Assembly: GCA_024679535.1 (NCBI GenBank)
Contig: JAIBDF010000019.1
Location: 1-36,278 of the forward strand
Direction: 5' to 3'
Length of the DNA stretch: 36,278 nucleotides
Origin: Chromatiales bacterium
GTDB lineage: Bacteria > Pseudomonadota > Gammaproteobacteria > Steroidobacterales > Woeseiaceae
Shown here: positions 1-7,410 of the stretch, piece by piece
Layout of the letters: every line of letters begins with the position of its first letter
Position numbering within the stretch: the stretch's first letter is position 1
Notes under the pieces: generated by a model
What the model saw: only the letters and a program-made list of their open reading frames with translations
Database searches by the model: none
What the model was told of the DNA's origin: nothing
Made by a program: the position numbers and the translations under genes

Positions 1-66
1 AACGGCGGGGACATCCCCGCTGGCGAAGCTCTGATAAAGCCCCGCAATAATTTCCTTGTTGGTCAC
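1..66 (-). CDS. NTF2/SnoaL-like protein, N-terminal fragment (runs off left edge)
   Basis: Only the first 22 codons are in the window. Reading from a GTG at 66 down to 1 gives an uninterrupted start beginning V/M-TNKEIIAGLYQSFASGDV. This resembles the opening helix of NTF2/SnoaL-like alpha+beta-barrel proteins, where a phrase such as 'LYxAFAxGDVPAVL' is typical. An AGAAGG lies about ten bases before the GTG and could serve as ribosome binding site. It lies 45 bp downstream of the MFS gene on the same strand, so it is probably the last visible member of that operon. Function cannot be told: the fold serves both enzymes and binding proteins, and the catalytic region is outside the window. Confidence 0.5.
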   Translation of the reverse strand, partial: MTNKEIIAGLYQSFASGDVPAV

Positions 67-111
67 CTCGGCATCCTTCTGGTTAGTTATCGTCGGAATG
101 TGAATCTTGTT

Positions 112-1398
112 TTAGTCGTGCTCGGTCGCTCGGGCCAGGTCCGCATCGATCGATCTGCCGGCACGGATATAGTGATAAGCCGCCCACGGCAGCATGACGC
201 TGGTGACGATCAACAGCGAGTACCGAATCGCCTCTTCGCCGAACTGGGGTTCCAGCAGCGTACTGATAATTCCTGTCACCTGCGGTCCCAGCAACAAACC
301 GATGATATTGATGATCAACAGTGCAAGCGCCGAGGTCACCGCGCGCATGCGCAACGATACCAGACTCTGTGCCTGGGCGAGGACCGGTGCCAGGTAAACG
401 TTCGCCGTGCAGGCCGGGATAATGAACAGCAAAATTGCGGTCCGCCACGAATCCGCGCTGAACATCAATGCGTACATCACGGCCGTCAACAGCCCCGTCA
501 GGCCAATAAATACTAGCGCTTTCCTGTGACTCGTCTGGCCCAGATGGTCGGCGATGTAGCCGCCCAGGAAGAAACCGGAACCACCGGCAATGCCGAGAAT
601 CGGGCCGAGCCACAGGCCAAGCGTTGCGACGTCCATGCCGAAGCTCCGCACGAGAAAGCTCGGCAGAAAGTTGATCACTGAGTAGCCAACAAACGACGAC
701 ATACCGGCAGCGACGGTCATGTGTACAAACGATGGACGCGTCCATAGTGCGCGGAGCGTCTCTGTCCACGGTGGCCGGGAACCTGTTGCCTCCCGCCCCT
801 CGGAGTGACCCCGTTTCGGCTCCTTAATCGTGAAGCGCACGATAAGCGCCAGCACGAGGCCTGGCGCGCCAACCACGAAAAAAGCCTCGCGCCAGCCGAT
901 GTTTTGAGCAACCCAGCCACCTGCCAGGTAGGCGAGCATGATACCGGCAGAGATCCCTATCGTATAGACACCCATTGCCGTGGAGCGCTGCGCCGGTGGA
1001 TAGTAGTCGGCGATCATCGAGTGTGCCGGCGGGCTGCACCCCGCTTCACCGATACCGACGCCAACGCGGGCCAGCGCCAGCTGCACGAAATTGGCTGCCA
1101 GTCCCGACAACGCGGTCATGCCGCTCCAGACCGCAACAGCGAGGGCAATCAGATTGCGACGGTTATGCCGATCAGCGTAGCGCGCGATGGGAATTCCCAG
1201 CGCTATGTAGAACATCGCGAACGCTGGCCCCGTCAGGAACCCAAGCCATGCATCGCTGACCTGGAATTCGTCCCGCAGGGCCGGCAGCAAAATCGCAAGA
1301 ATCTGCCGATCGACGAAATTGAACATGTACACGATGGCCAGCATGAACAGCGCATAGCGGCGCGCGCCTGCTGAGATTGACGGTGCGACGCCCGTCAC
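112..1398 (-). CDS. MFS transporter (Spinster-like family)
   Basis: A 428-residue, strongly hydrophobic protein with the pattern of twelve membrane helices. The MFS loop 2-3 signature is visible at about residues 68-81 (GIPIARYADRHNRR), followed by the helix-4 stretch ARVGVGIGEAGCSPPAHSMI seen in Spinster-like and anion/sugar MFS carriers. It should be an inner-membrane secondary transporter; the substrate cannot be inferred. The start is a GTG at 1398 that overlaps the stop codon of the gamma-glutamyltranspeptidase gene by 4 bp (GTGA), so translation is probably coupled. That coupling hints that the carrier handles a substrate or product of the peptidase, such as a gamma-glutamyl compound, Cys-Gly or an amino acid, but this is inference from position only. 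Confidence 0.85.
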   Translation of the reverse strand: MTGVAPSISAGARRYALFMLAIVYMFNFVDRQILAILLPALRDEFQVSDAWLGFLTGPAFAMFYIALGIPIARYADRHNRRNLIALAVAVWSGMTALSGLAANFVQLALARVGVGIGEAGCSPPAHSMIADYYPPAQRSTAMGVYTIGISAGIMLAYLAGGWVAQNIGWREAFFVVGAPGLVLALIVRFTIKEPKRGHSEGREATGSRPPWTETLRALWTRPSFVHMTVAAGMSSFVGYSVINFLPSFLVRSFGMDVATLGLWLGPILGIAGGSGFFLGGYIADHLGQTSHRKALVFIGLTGLLTAVMYALMFSADSWRTAILLFIIPACTANVYLAPVLAQAQSLVSLRMRAVTSALALLIINIIGLLLGPQVTGIISTLLEPQFGEEAIRYSLLIVTSVMLPWAAYHYIRAGRSIDADLARATEHD

Positions 1399-3134
1399 TG
1401 GTCGTGTTTTTCGGCCGGCGCTGTGCTTGCTGCGTTGGGACGACGTGAATCGGACGACCCTCGGTAGACCCCGTCCTTGAAACCGACACTTTGAATGCTG
1501 CCCATGGTGTAGCGCGTGCGCCGCACATCATGCCCTTTCTCCTGCAGGAGTCGAACGGTATCGGGGCTGAAACCCGGCTCAAGCTGCAGAACGTCCGGAT
1601 ACCACTGGTGATGCATGCGCGGGGCGATCGCCGCCTCGGCCAGATTCATGCCGTGGTCAATGACATTAACCAGAACCTGCAGGACGGTCGTGATGATCCT
1701 GCTACCGCCCGGACTGCCCGTCGCAAACGACGGCTCACCGTCGACCAATACAATAGTTGGCGTCATGGAACTCAACGGGCGCTTCCCTTCGGCAATCGAG
1801 TTCGCGTCGCCACCCAGCAGACCGTACGCATTCGGCACGCCCGTTTTCGCAACAAAATCATCCATCTCATTGTTCAACAGGAAACCGGCGCCCTCAACAG
1901 CAATGGCCGACCCGAAGGAGAAATTCAAGGTATAGGTATTCGCGACGATGTTGCCTTCATCATCGATTACAGAAAAATGCGTTGTGTCAGGGCTTTCCGG
2001 AACCGGCTCGACACCTGGCGCCACATCCTCGGATTTGCGTGCGGCTTTCATGTCGATGGTCGCCGCAAGTTCTTTCGCATAGGCCTTGCTGGTCAACCAT
2101 TCGACAGGCACCTCAACGAAATCGGGATCACCCAGGTACTCAGAGCGGTCCGCATAGGCAAAGCGCGCCGCTTCGGTCAGCAGGTGCACATTATCTGCAC
2201 CGCCGGCGCCCAACTCGGCAACCGGGAAATTTTCGAGGATGTTGAGCATCTGAATGACGTGAATGCCACCCGAGCTTGGCGGCGGCATAGTGATGATCTC
2301 GTAATCTCGATACGTACCGCGTGCTGGTTCCCGAATGACCGTCTTGTAGGCGGCCAGCGACGCCTGATCAACGAGCCCACCCCCGCGGGCCATTTCCGCA
2401 GCGATCAGCCTGGCCGTTTCGCCAGAGTAAAAGCCGGCCATGCCATCCTCGGCGATACGCTCCAGCGAGGCGGCAAGATCTTCCTGCACCCACAATTCGC
2501 CAGGTTCGTACGGAACACCGTCTGCCTTATAGAAATAGCCACAAGCGGCTTCGTCGCGGCACAGCCTGTCCCGCCGCGCCCGGAGCAATCCGGCCAGGTC
2601 ATAGGTCATGATGACGCCTTCGCGGGCCTGCTGAATGGCTGGCTGGAGGAGGCGCTTCCAGGGGAGGCGGCCAAACTCGCTGTGTGCCTTGTAAAGACCT
2701 GCCACCGTTCCCGGGACACCTGCAGAGAGGTGCGAAAACCGTGCCTTGCTGTTGTCGACGTCGCCGTTCTCGTCAAGGTACATATCACGCGTTGCGCCGA
2801 TCGGCGCCATTTCCCGATAATCGACGGCGATATCGGTCCCGGATTCAGCGTGGTGAATCAGCATGAAGCCCCCACCACCGAGGTTCCCCGCCCGGGGCAA
2901 CGTCACAGCCAGTGAAAATCCTACGGCAACTGCAGCATCAACGGCGTTACCACCGGCCTCGAGGATTTCCGCACCGACAGCCGACGACAAGTAGTTTTGG
3001 GAGGCCACCATGCCTGCCGGCCCCAATGTAGGATGTATCCGGGAGTCATACCGAACAATCGGGACTTCGGAAACCTGGGCCACTCCCTGGATTGAGATAA
3101 GCGTAGCGGAAATCGCGACCAGCAGTGAGCGCAT
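1395..3134 (-). CDS. ggt: Gamma-glutamyltranspeptidase, periplasmic
   Basis: Ntn-hydrolase that cleaves or transfers the gamma-glutamyl group of glutathione and related compounds. The precursor self-cleaves into large and small subunits. The start is set at ATG 3134 (579 residues, the family norm): an AGAGGA ribosome site precedes it and it opens with a signal peptide (MRSLLVAISATLISIQGVAQ). An upstream in-frame extension would run into the phosphate permease gene and lacks family resemblance. The autoprocessing site is visible as DTTHFSVID, with nucleophile Thr at about 384. The substrate-binding PPPSSGG is at about 284-290 and the conserved GGNAVDAAVA at about 61-70. It lies 10 bp downstream of the PiT gene and overlaps the MFS gene by 4 bp. 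Related Ntn acylases (cephalosporin acylase-like) are possible but less likely. Confidence 0.92.
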   Translation of the reverse strand: MRSLLVAISATLISIQGVAQVSEVPIVRYDSRIHPTLGPAGMVASQNYLSSAVGAEILEAGGNAVDAAVAVGFSLAVTLPRAGNLGGGGFMLIHHAESGTDIAVDYREMAPIGATRDMYLDENGDVDNSKARFSHLSAGVPGTVAGLYKAHSEFGRLPWKRLLQPAIQQAREGVIMTYDLAGLLRARRDRLCRDEAACGYFYKADGVPYEPGELWVQEDLAASLERIAEDGMAGFYSGETARLIAAEMARGGGLVDQASLAAYKTVIREPARGTYRDYEIITMPPPSSGGIHVIQMLNILENFPVAELGAGGADNVHLLTEAARFAYADRSEYLGDPDFVEVPVEWLTSKAYAKELAATIDMKAARKSEDVAPGVEPVPESPDTTHFSVIDDEGNIVANTYTLNFSFGSAIAVEGAGFLLNNEMDDFVAKTGVPNAYGLLGGDANSIAEGKRPLSSMTPTIVLVDGEPSFATGSPGGSRIITTVLQVLVNVIDHGMNLAEAAIAPRMHHQWYPDVLQLEPGFSPDTVRLLQEKGHDVRRTRYTMGSIQSVGFKDGVYRGSSDSRRPNAASTAPAEKHDQ

Positions 3135-3144
3135 AGTGATTCCT

Positions 3145-4395
3145 CTAAGGCAGTACAGCGCGGAATAAGAAGAAGAACAGAATCGCAAGGAAAGCGCCAG
3201 CCGGAATCGTGACAACCCAGGAGACCAGTATCCGCGCAACCACGCGCAGGTCGATGGCCTCAATTCCGCGCGCCATGCCAACACCCAAGACCGCGCCAAC
3301 AAGTGTATGCGTCGTTGAGATCGGTATGCCGGTGCCTGAAGCAATCACGATAGTCGTTGCCGCCGCCAGTTCCGCAGCAAAGCCGCGGCTCGGCGTGAGC
3401 TGCGTTATTTTCTTGCCCACCGTCGCGATGACGTGACGGCCGAACGTTGCGAGGCCGACAACGATTCCGCCACCGCCGAGTGCCAGTACCCAGATCGGCA
3501 ATGCGGACTTGGCACCGATTTCGCCCGTAGTCGCAATGCTCACTACAGCGGCCAACGGGCCGATCGCATTGGCAACATCATTTGAGCCATGCGCGAAAGC
3601 CATGCCACAGGCCGTAACGACCATCAGGATGCCAAAAACACGTTCAACGGTAACAAAGTGCTGTTTCTTCTCGGCCTTTGGATCGGCTTCGATTCGACTG
3701 ATAAACAATGCACCCAACATCGCAATACCAACCGCTATCGCTATCGCAAGAATGTAACTGTCACGAAGGCTGATCGTCAGACCAACGTGTTTGAGTCCTT
3801 TGAGAATCGTGACCAGGGTAATCGTGAATGCCGCCAGGAAAATATAGACAGGCACATATCGCTTGGCTTTCGCAAGCGGGTCCTCCTGGCTGAGGATCAG
3901 CTTCTGGACACTACGGTAAATAAGGTACGCAATAAAACCAGCGGTAAGCGGGGACACCACCCAGCTCATGACGATGGTGCCAACTTTGCCCCATTGCACA
4001 GCCTCAACACCAATGCCGACAGCGGCAAAACCGACGATGGCACCGACGATCGAGTGCGTCGTCGAAACCGGCCAACCATTCCTGGATGCAATTAGCAGCC
4101 AGGTGCCTGCCGCCAGCAGCGCGGCCAGCATGCCGTAAATCAGGAGCTGCGGCTCGCCTGCAATGGGACCCGTATCAACGATGCCTTTACGAATCGTGGA
4201 CGTAACCTCACCGCCGGCAAGGACGGCGCCGGCAAACTCGAAAATTGCGGCAACGAGAATTGCCTGTTTGATCGTCAGCGCTTTCGAACCAACCGACGTA
4301 GCCATCGCATTCGCGACGTCATTCGCGCCGATTCCCCAGGCCATAAACAGGCCGAAAGCCGCGGCTAAGCCGATATAGACGAGCTGTGCATCCAT
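3145..4395 (-). CDS. pit: PiT-family inorganic phosphate transporter
   Basis: A 416-residue integral membrane protein that takes up phosphate, probably as a metal-phosphate complex, driven by the proton gradient (or Na+ in some members). The duplicated PiT signature is clear: GANDVANAMATSVGSKALT near the N-terminus (about 23-41) and FAHGSNDVANAIGPLAAV in the second half. Each half also carries the STTHSIVGA / STTHTLVGA motif. Start ATG at 4395 follows GGGGGA. The upstream gene encodes a DUF47 protein, the standard partner of PiT carriers. Whether the carrier also moves sulfate, as some family members do, cannot be judged here. Confidence 0.93.
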   Translation of the reverse strand: MDAQLVYIGLAAAFGLFMAWGIGANDVANAMATSVGSKALTIKQAILVAAIFEFAGAVLAGGEVTSTIRKGIVDTGPIAGEPQLLIYGMLAALLAAGTWLLIASRNGWPVSTTHSIVGAIVGFAAVGIGVEAVQWGKVGTIVMSWVVSPLTAGFIAYLIYRSVQKLILSQEDPLAKAKRYVPVYIFLAAFTITLVTILKGLKHVGLTISLRDSYILAIAIAVGIAMLGALFISRIEADPKAEKKQHFVTVERVFGILMVVTACGMAFAHGSNDVANAIGPLAAVVSIATTGEIGAKSALPIWVLALGGGGIVVGLATFGRHVIATVGKKITQLTPSRGFAAELAAATTIVIASGTGIPISTTHTLVGAVLGVGMARGIEAIDLRVVARILVSWVVTIPAGAFLAILFFFLFRAVLP

Positions 4396-4441
4396 AGTGA
4401 GTCCCCCGGGAATACAGGTAATCCCGATTTATAATTTCTTG

Positions 4442-5116
4442 TTAGTGAGACAGCAGCAGTTCGAGACGGCGCCCGACCCGTTCGGCCATATCCGCAATTT
4501 CACCAGTCAACGCGATTACTTCGTACAGAAATATCGCATCGATCGGATCCAGAGTCTTTTCGATGTCGAACAACGCAGAGCGAAGTTTGGTCTGCTGCTC
4601 GTCGGTCTTGGTTTCGATTTGATCAAGTTCTTCAATCAAATCCGTGACGAGATCAACCTCCGCGCCTCTGAAACCCGCCGTGAACAGCTCATCCAGCTCG
4701 CGCACACTCTTACGCGCCTGCTTTGCTGCGTCGATGTTGCTGTCCACAAACTCAAGGAACTTGTCGGCGATCGGCTCGGGAATCGACATCTTGCGTCCCA
4801 TGATGACGCCGGACACATCCTTGGTGCGATTCGCAATCTTGTCCTGAACGAGCAGCAGCTCGAGAAGATCTTCGCGCGGCACCGGCATGAACAGGCTCTT
4901 CGGCATGTGCAGCCGAATTTCCTTTTTCATGTTATCCGCCTCATGCTCCAGCGTCTCTATCTGGCCGCGAACTTCGGCCATGCGTTCGTGATCTTTGTCG
5001 ATTACCGCCGCCACAAACGGCCGTAATTTCTTCGCACAACGAAAAGCCAGGTCGATGTGTTTTTCGAGGGGCCGTACCGGCGATGAGCCAAAAATATTGG
5101 CCAGCATATTTGCCAT
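4442..5116 (-). CDS. DUF47 (PhoU-like) phosphate transport accessory protein
   Basis: A 224-residue, all-helical, charged cytoplasmic protein of the DUF47/TIGR00153 family. It is distantly PhoU-like and commonly encoded next to PiT permeases, whose activity it is thought to modulate. Family-like phrases include FGSSPVRPLEKHI at the N-terminus, HEADNMKKEIRLHMPKSLF (residues about 54-72), REDLLELLLVQDKIANRTKDV in the centre and DEIET-like acidic helices later. Start ATG 5116 has a strong GGGAGGA ribosome site. The gene is the first of the minus-strand phosphate/GGT operon, 46 bp ahead of pit. Its promoter should lie in 5117-5208, shared with the divergent EVE gene. Confidence 0.88.
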   Translation of the reverse strand: MANMLANIFGSSPVRPLEKHIDLAFRCAKKLRPFVAAVIDKDHERMAEVRGQIETLEHEADNMKKEIRLHMPKSLFMPVPREDLLELLLVQDKIANRTKDVSGVIMGRKMSIPEPIADKFLEFVDSNIDAAKQARKSVRELDELFTAGFRGAEVDLVTDLIEELDQIETKTDEQQTKLRSALFDIEKTLDPIDAIFLYEVIALTGEIADMAERVGRRLELLLSH

Positions 5117-5180
5117 TTGTTGTTATCCTCCCAGGGTCGCGTCCGGTTGCGCGAGGCGCAATCCTACCACGCAAAACGGC

Positions 5181-5210
5181 TTAAATCGCGCTTGTCGAGC
5201 GTGCTAAAAT
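5181..5210 (+). promoter_or_regulatory. Candidate sigma70 promoter of the EVE gene
   Basis: TTAAAT at 5181-5186 is followed after 18 bp by TAAAAT at 5205-5210, preceded by TG at 5202-5203 (extended -10, TGCTAAAAT). If real, the transcript begins near 5217. The first in-frame ATG (5209) would then lie inside the promoter, leaving ATG 5251 as the true start. Assigned by eye only. Confidence 0.35.
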
Positions 5211-5250
5211 GCGCGTCATTCCCCCTCCAGAACAATCCGTAGATTACGAA

Positions 5251-5703
5251 ATGGCATATTGGTTAATGAAATCTGAGCCCGACGTTTACAGCATCGACGA
5301 CCTGCAGCGCGATGGCCGTGACATGTGGGATAGCATTCGCAACTATCAGGCCCGCAACATGATGCGTGACGACATGGTGATCGGAGATGAAATCTTCTTC
5401 TACCATTCGAACTGCAAGGAACCTGGCGTCGTGGGCATCATGAAGGTTGCGAGCGAGCCCTACCCCGACCCGCTCCAGTTCGATCAGAAATCCAACTACT
5501 ACGATCCCAAGAGCACGAAGGAGGAACCGCGCTGGATCCTGGTGGATGTCGAGTTCGTGCGCAAGCTGAAGCGCAATATCACATTGACCGAAATCAAGGC
5601 AGAGAAAAGCCTGGTGGACATGATCCTGACGCGCCGCGGCAACCGCCTGTCAATCATGCCAATCGAGAAGAAGCACTGGAAGAAAATCCTGAGCATGGAG
5701 TAA
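5251..5703 (+). CDS. EVE domain-containing protein
   Basis: A 150-residue single-domain protein of the EVE (PUA-like) fold, a small pocket-containing domain proposed to bind modified bases in RNA or DNA. The opening MAYWLMKSEPDVYSIDDL is the usual start of stand-alone EVE proteins, followed by WDSIRNYQARNMMRDDM, the GDEIFFYHSN strand and a central PYPDP stretch. I chose ATG 5251 over the upstream ATG at 5209 because homologues begin at MAYW and a promoter-like element overlaps the earlier codon. The gene is monocistronic: divergent from the phosphate operon and convergent with the cyanophycin operon (18 bp between stops). Cellular role is unknown; stand-alone members occur widely in proteobacterial housekeeping contexts. 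Confidence 0.88.
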   Translation: MAYWLMKSEPDVYSIDDLQRDGRDMWDSIRNYQARNMMRDDMVIGDEIFFYHSNCKEPGVVGIMKVASEPYPDPLQFDQKSNYYDPKSTKEEPRWILVDVEFVRKLKRNITLTEIKAEKSLVDMILTRRGNRLSIMPIEKKHWKKILSME

Positions 5704-5721
5704 GGCCCGGGACCACCGCCG

Positions 5722-7401
5722 CTATCGAGCGCCCAGTTCCTTGAGACGCGCCTGCGCGGGTGCGGCGCCACCGAGTGCAAGCATAATGACGAGATCCCCC
5801 GGTCGCGCCCAGTCGATTGCATCCTGCAGTGATTCCATTTCCAGTTCGTTGTGCACGATCTGCGAATCGTCCGTACCCAGTTTCAGCAATTCGTCGCGAA
5901 TAATGCCAAATACATCGCCGTGCTCGCGGCCGCGATGGTACGCCGCCAGCTCGGATACCTCGACACGGTCCAGACCGATTTCCCAGGCATCCCTTGCCAG
6001 TTCGCGTATGAGTTCGTCCGTGCGATCACCGGCCTGTCCGAAACACAGCACACGACGCTTGGCTGGGATGGCGCTTGCCATATCGAACAGCGCCGCCATA
6101 GCCGCCGGATTGTGTGCAAAGTCGATGAGGATCTTGATGCCGTTGAGATCATAAATATTGCAGCGCCCGGGATTGTCATCCTGAACCATGGTCGTAAGCC
6201 CTGTGGCAATTTCCGCCAGCGTGGCACCAAGGCTTGACGTCAATGCAGCCGCCGCCAGCGCATTGGCAACGTTGTGCCGTGCGGCGCCGCCGAGTGCGAT
6301 AGGAATCTCGTTGCTGCGGCAGATCAATTCGCGCTGGCCATTCTCAAGCTTCAACAGTTCATCACCGTCCAGCACAAATGCCCGACCACCCGCTTCGATG
6401 TGCCCGCGAACGACACTGTTGTCCGGATCCAGACTGAACCAGACCAGTTCGCCGCCGTGATCTTTCGCTTGCGCGACCAGGCGGTGATCCTCGGCATTGA
6501 GAATCAGGTCGCCTTGCGAACGAACTACCCGGCTCACGACCCACTTGATCGCCAGCAATTCGTCCAGGTTTTGCGAACCGAAATCACCCAGATGGTCCTC
6601 GCTAATATTCGTGATCAACGCCGCGTCCGCACGTTCGACGCCCATGCCTCTTCGCAGCAGACCACCGCGCGCCGTTTCCAGGATGGCTACATCCACATCC
6701 TGCTCACGCAGCACGCTGCGTGCACCACCGGGACCCGACCAGTCGCCATGATCGATCACGCGCTCATTAACGGATATCCAGTCCGTGGAACTCAGACCAA
6801 CATCACGCTTGGACTGGCGGAGAATGTGGGTGGCAAATCGGACTGTCGTCGTCTTGCCATTGGTACCTGTCACAACACCAACGGGCACGTCGTGATAACG
6901 ATCCCAATCGAGCGCATCGGGTATCTCCCGAACCTTCCAGGTCTCTGATCCCTTCCCGAGTCCAAGGGATACGAAATCGTCATCCCACAAGAGTGTCTTG
7001 CCGTGCGCCGCAGCCTCATCGATTAGCCACATCAGCTCTGGATTGGCCTCCTCATCGGACGACTGACGCAACGCCTCGAGCGATGCGTCGAAGTCCGGCT
7101 GCTCGTTGGTGACACCCAGTTCGAACGCGCTTGCAGCCCACGCCCATTCGTTAATTTCCGAGCCGGCATAGAGCTGGTCGATCGGGGCGGTGAACGCCAT
7201 GCTGATGCCGCCCTGCAATTTCACGAACGCGAACTCGGCGGACGGCCAGTCGAGTGCCTCGAGCATGCGCCCGACATTGTTGGCCCACACAGGCACCAGC
7301 GCATCCGCTTCATCCGGTGTGCATGCAATATCAAGAATGCAGGCGGGGCCGTCGAAGATCAGGCTCGGCCCGGTGAGTCTGCGCGCGTCGAGATATTCCA
7401 T
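5722..7401 (-). CDS. Truncated CphA-like Mur ligase (CphA'-type), cyanophycin cluster
   Basis: A 559-residue protein of the Mur ligase superfamily, related to the C-terminal half of cyanophycin synthetase. The ATP-binding loop GTNGKTTT is at about 179-186, followed by ILETARGGLLRRG, the NISEDHLGDFG segment and, near the C-terminus, the DFAHNPAAMAAL motif shared with the upstream CphA (DYAHNPAAV). The first ~170 residues contain no ATP-grasp domain, so it cannot be a complete cyanophycin synthetase. Its N-terminus (LTGPSLIFDGPA) may be a reduced form of the CphA N-domain. It is the third gene of the operon, 9 bp after cphA. It could add one residue type, join beta-Asp-Arg dipeptides as CphA2 does, or act with CphA; the sequence does not decide. 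Confidence 0.82.
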   Translation of the reverse strand: MEYLDARRLTGPSLIFDGPACILDIACTPDEADALVPVWANNVGRMLEALDWPSAEFAFVKLQGGISMAFTAPIDQLYAGSEINEWAWAASAFELGVTNEQPDFDASLEALRQSSDEEANPELMWLIDEAAAHGKTLLWDDDFVSLGLGKGSETWKVREIPDALDWDRYHDVPVGVVTGTNGKTTTVRFATHILRQSKRDVGLSSTDWISVNERVIDHGDWSGPGGARSVLREQDVDVAILETARGGLLRRGMGVERADAALITNISEDHLGDFGSQNLDELLAIKWVVSRVVRSQGDLILNAEDHRLVAQAKDHGGELVWFSLDPDNSVVRGHIEAGGRAFVLDGDELLKLENGQRELICRSNEIPIALGGAARHNVANALAAAALTSSLGATLAEIATGLTTMVQDDNPGRCNIYDLNGIKILIDFAHNPAAMAALFDMASAIPAKRRVLCFGQAGDRTDELIRELARDAWEIGLDRVEVSELAAYHRGREHGDVFGIIRDELLKLGTDDSQIVHNELEMESLQDAIDWARPGDLVIMLALGGAAPAQARLKELGAR

Positions 7402-7410
7402 AGCCGCCGG

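Noticed and set aside
1491..2915. Long plus-strand ORF (474 codons) opposite ggt
   Set aside because: Antisense shadow of a clear gamma-glutamyltranspeptidase; low-complexity Arg/His-rich composition and no recognisable domain.
3135..3344. 70-residue N-terminal extension of ggt
   Set aside because: It lies inside the pit coding region, has no family similarity, and a normal signal peptide with ribosome site follows at 3134.
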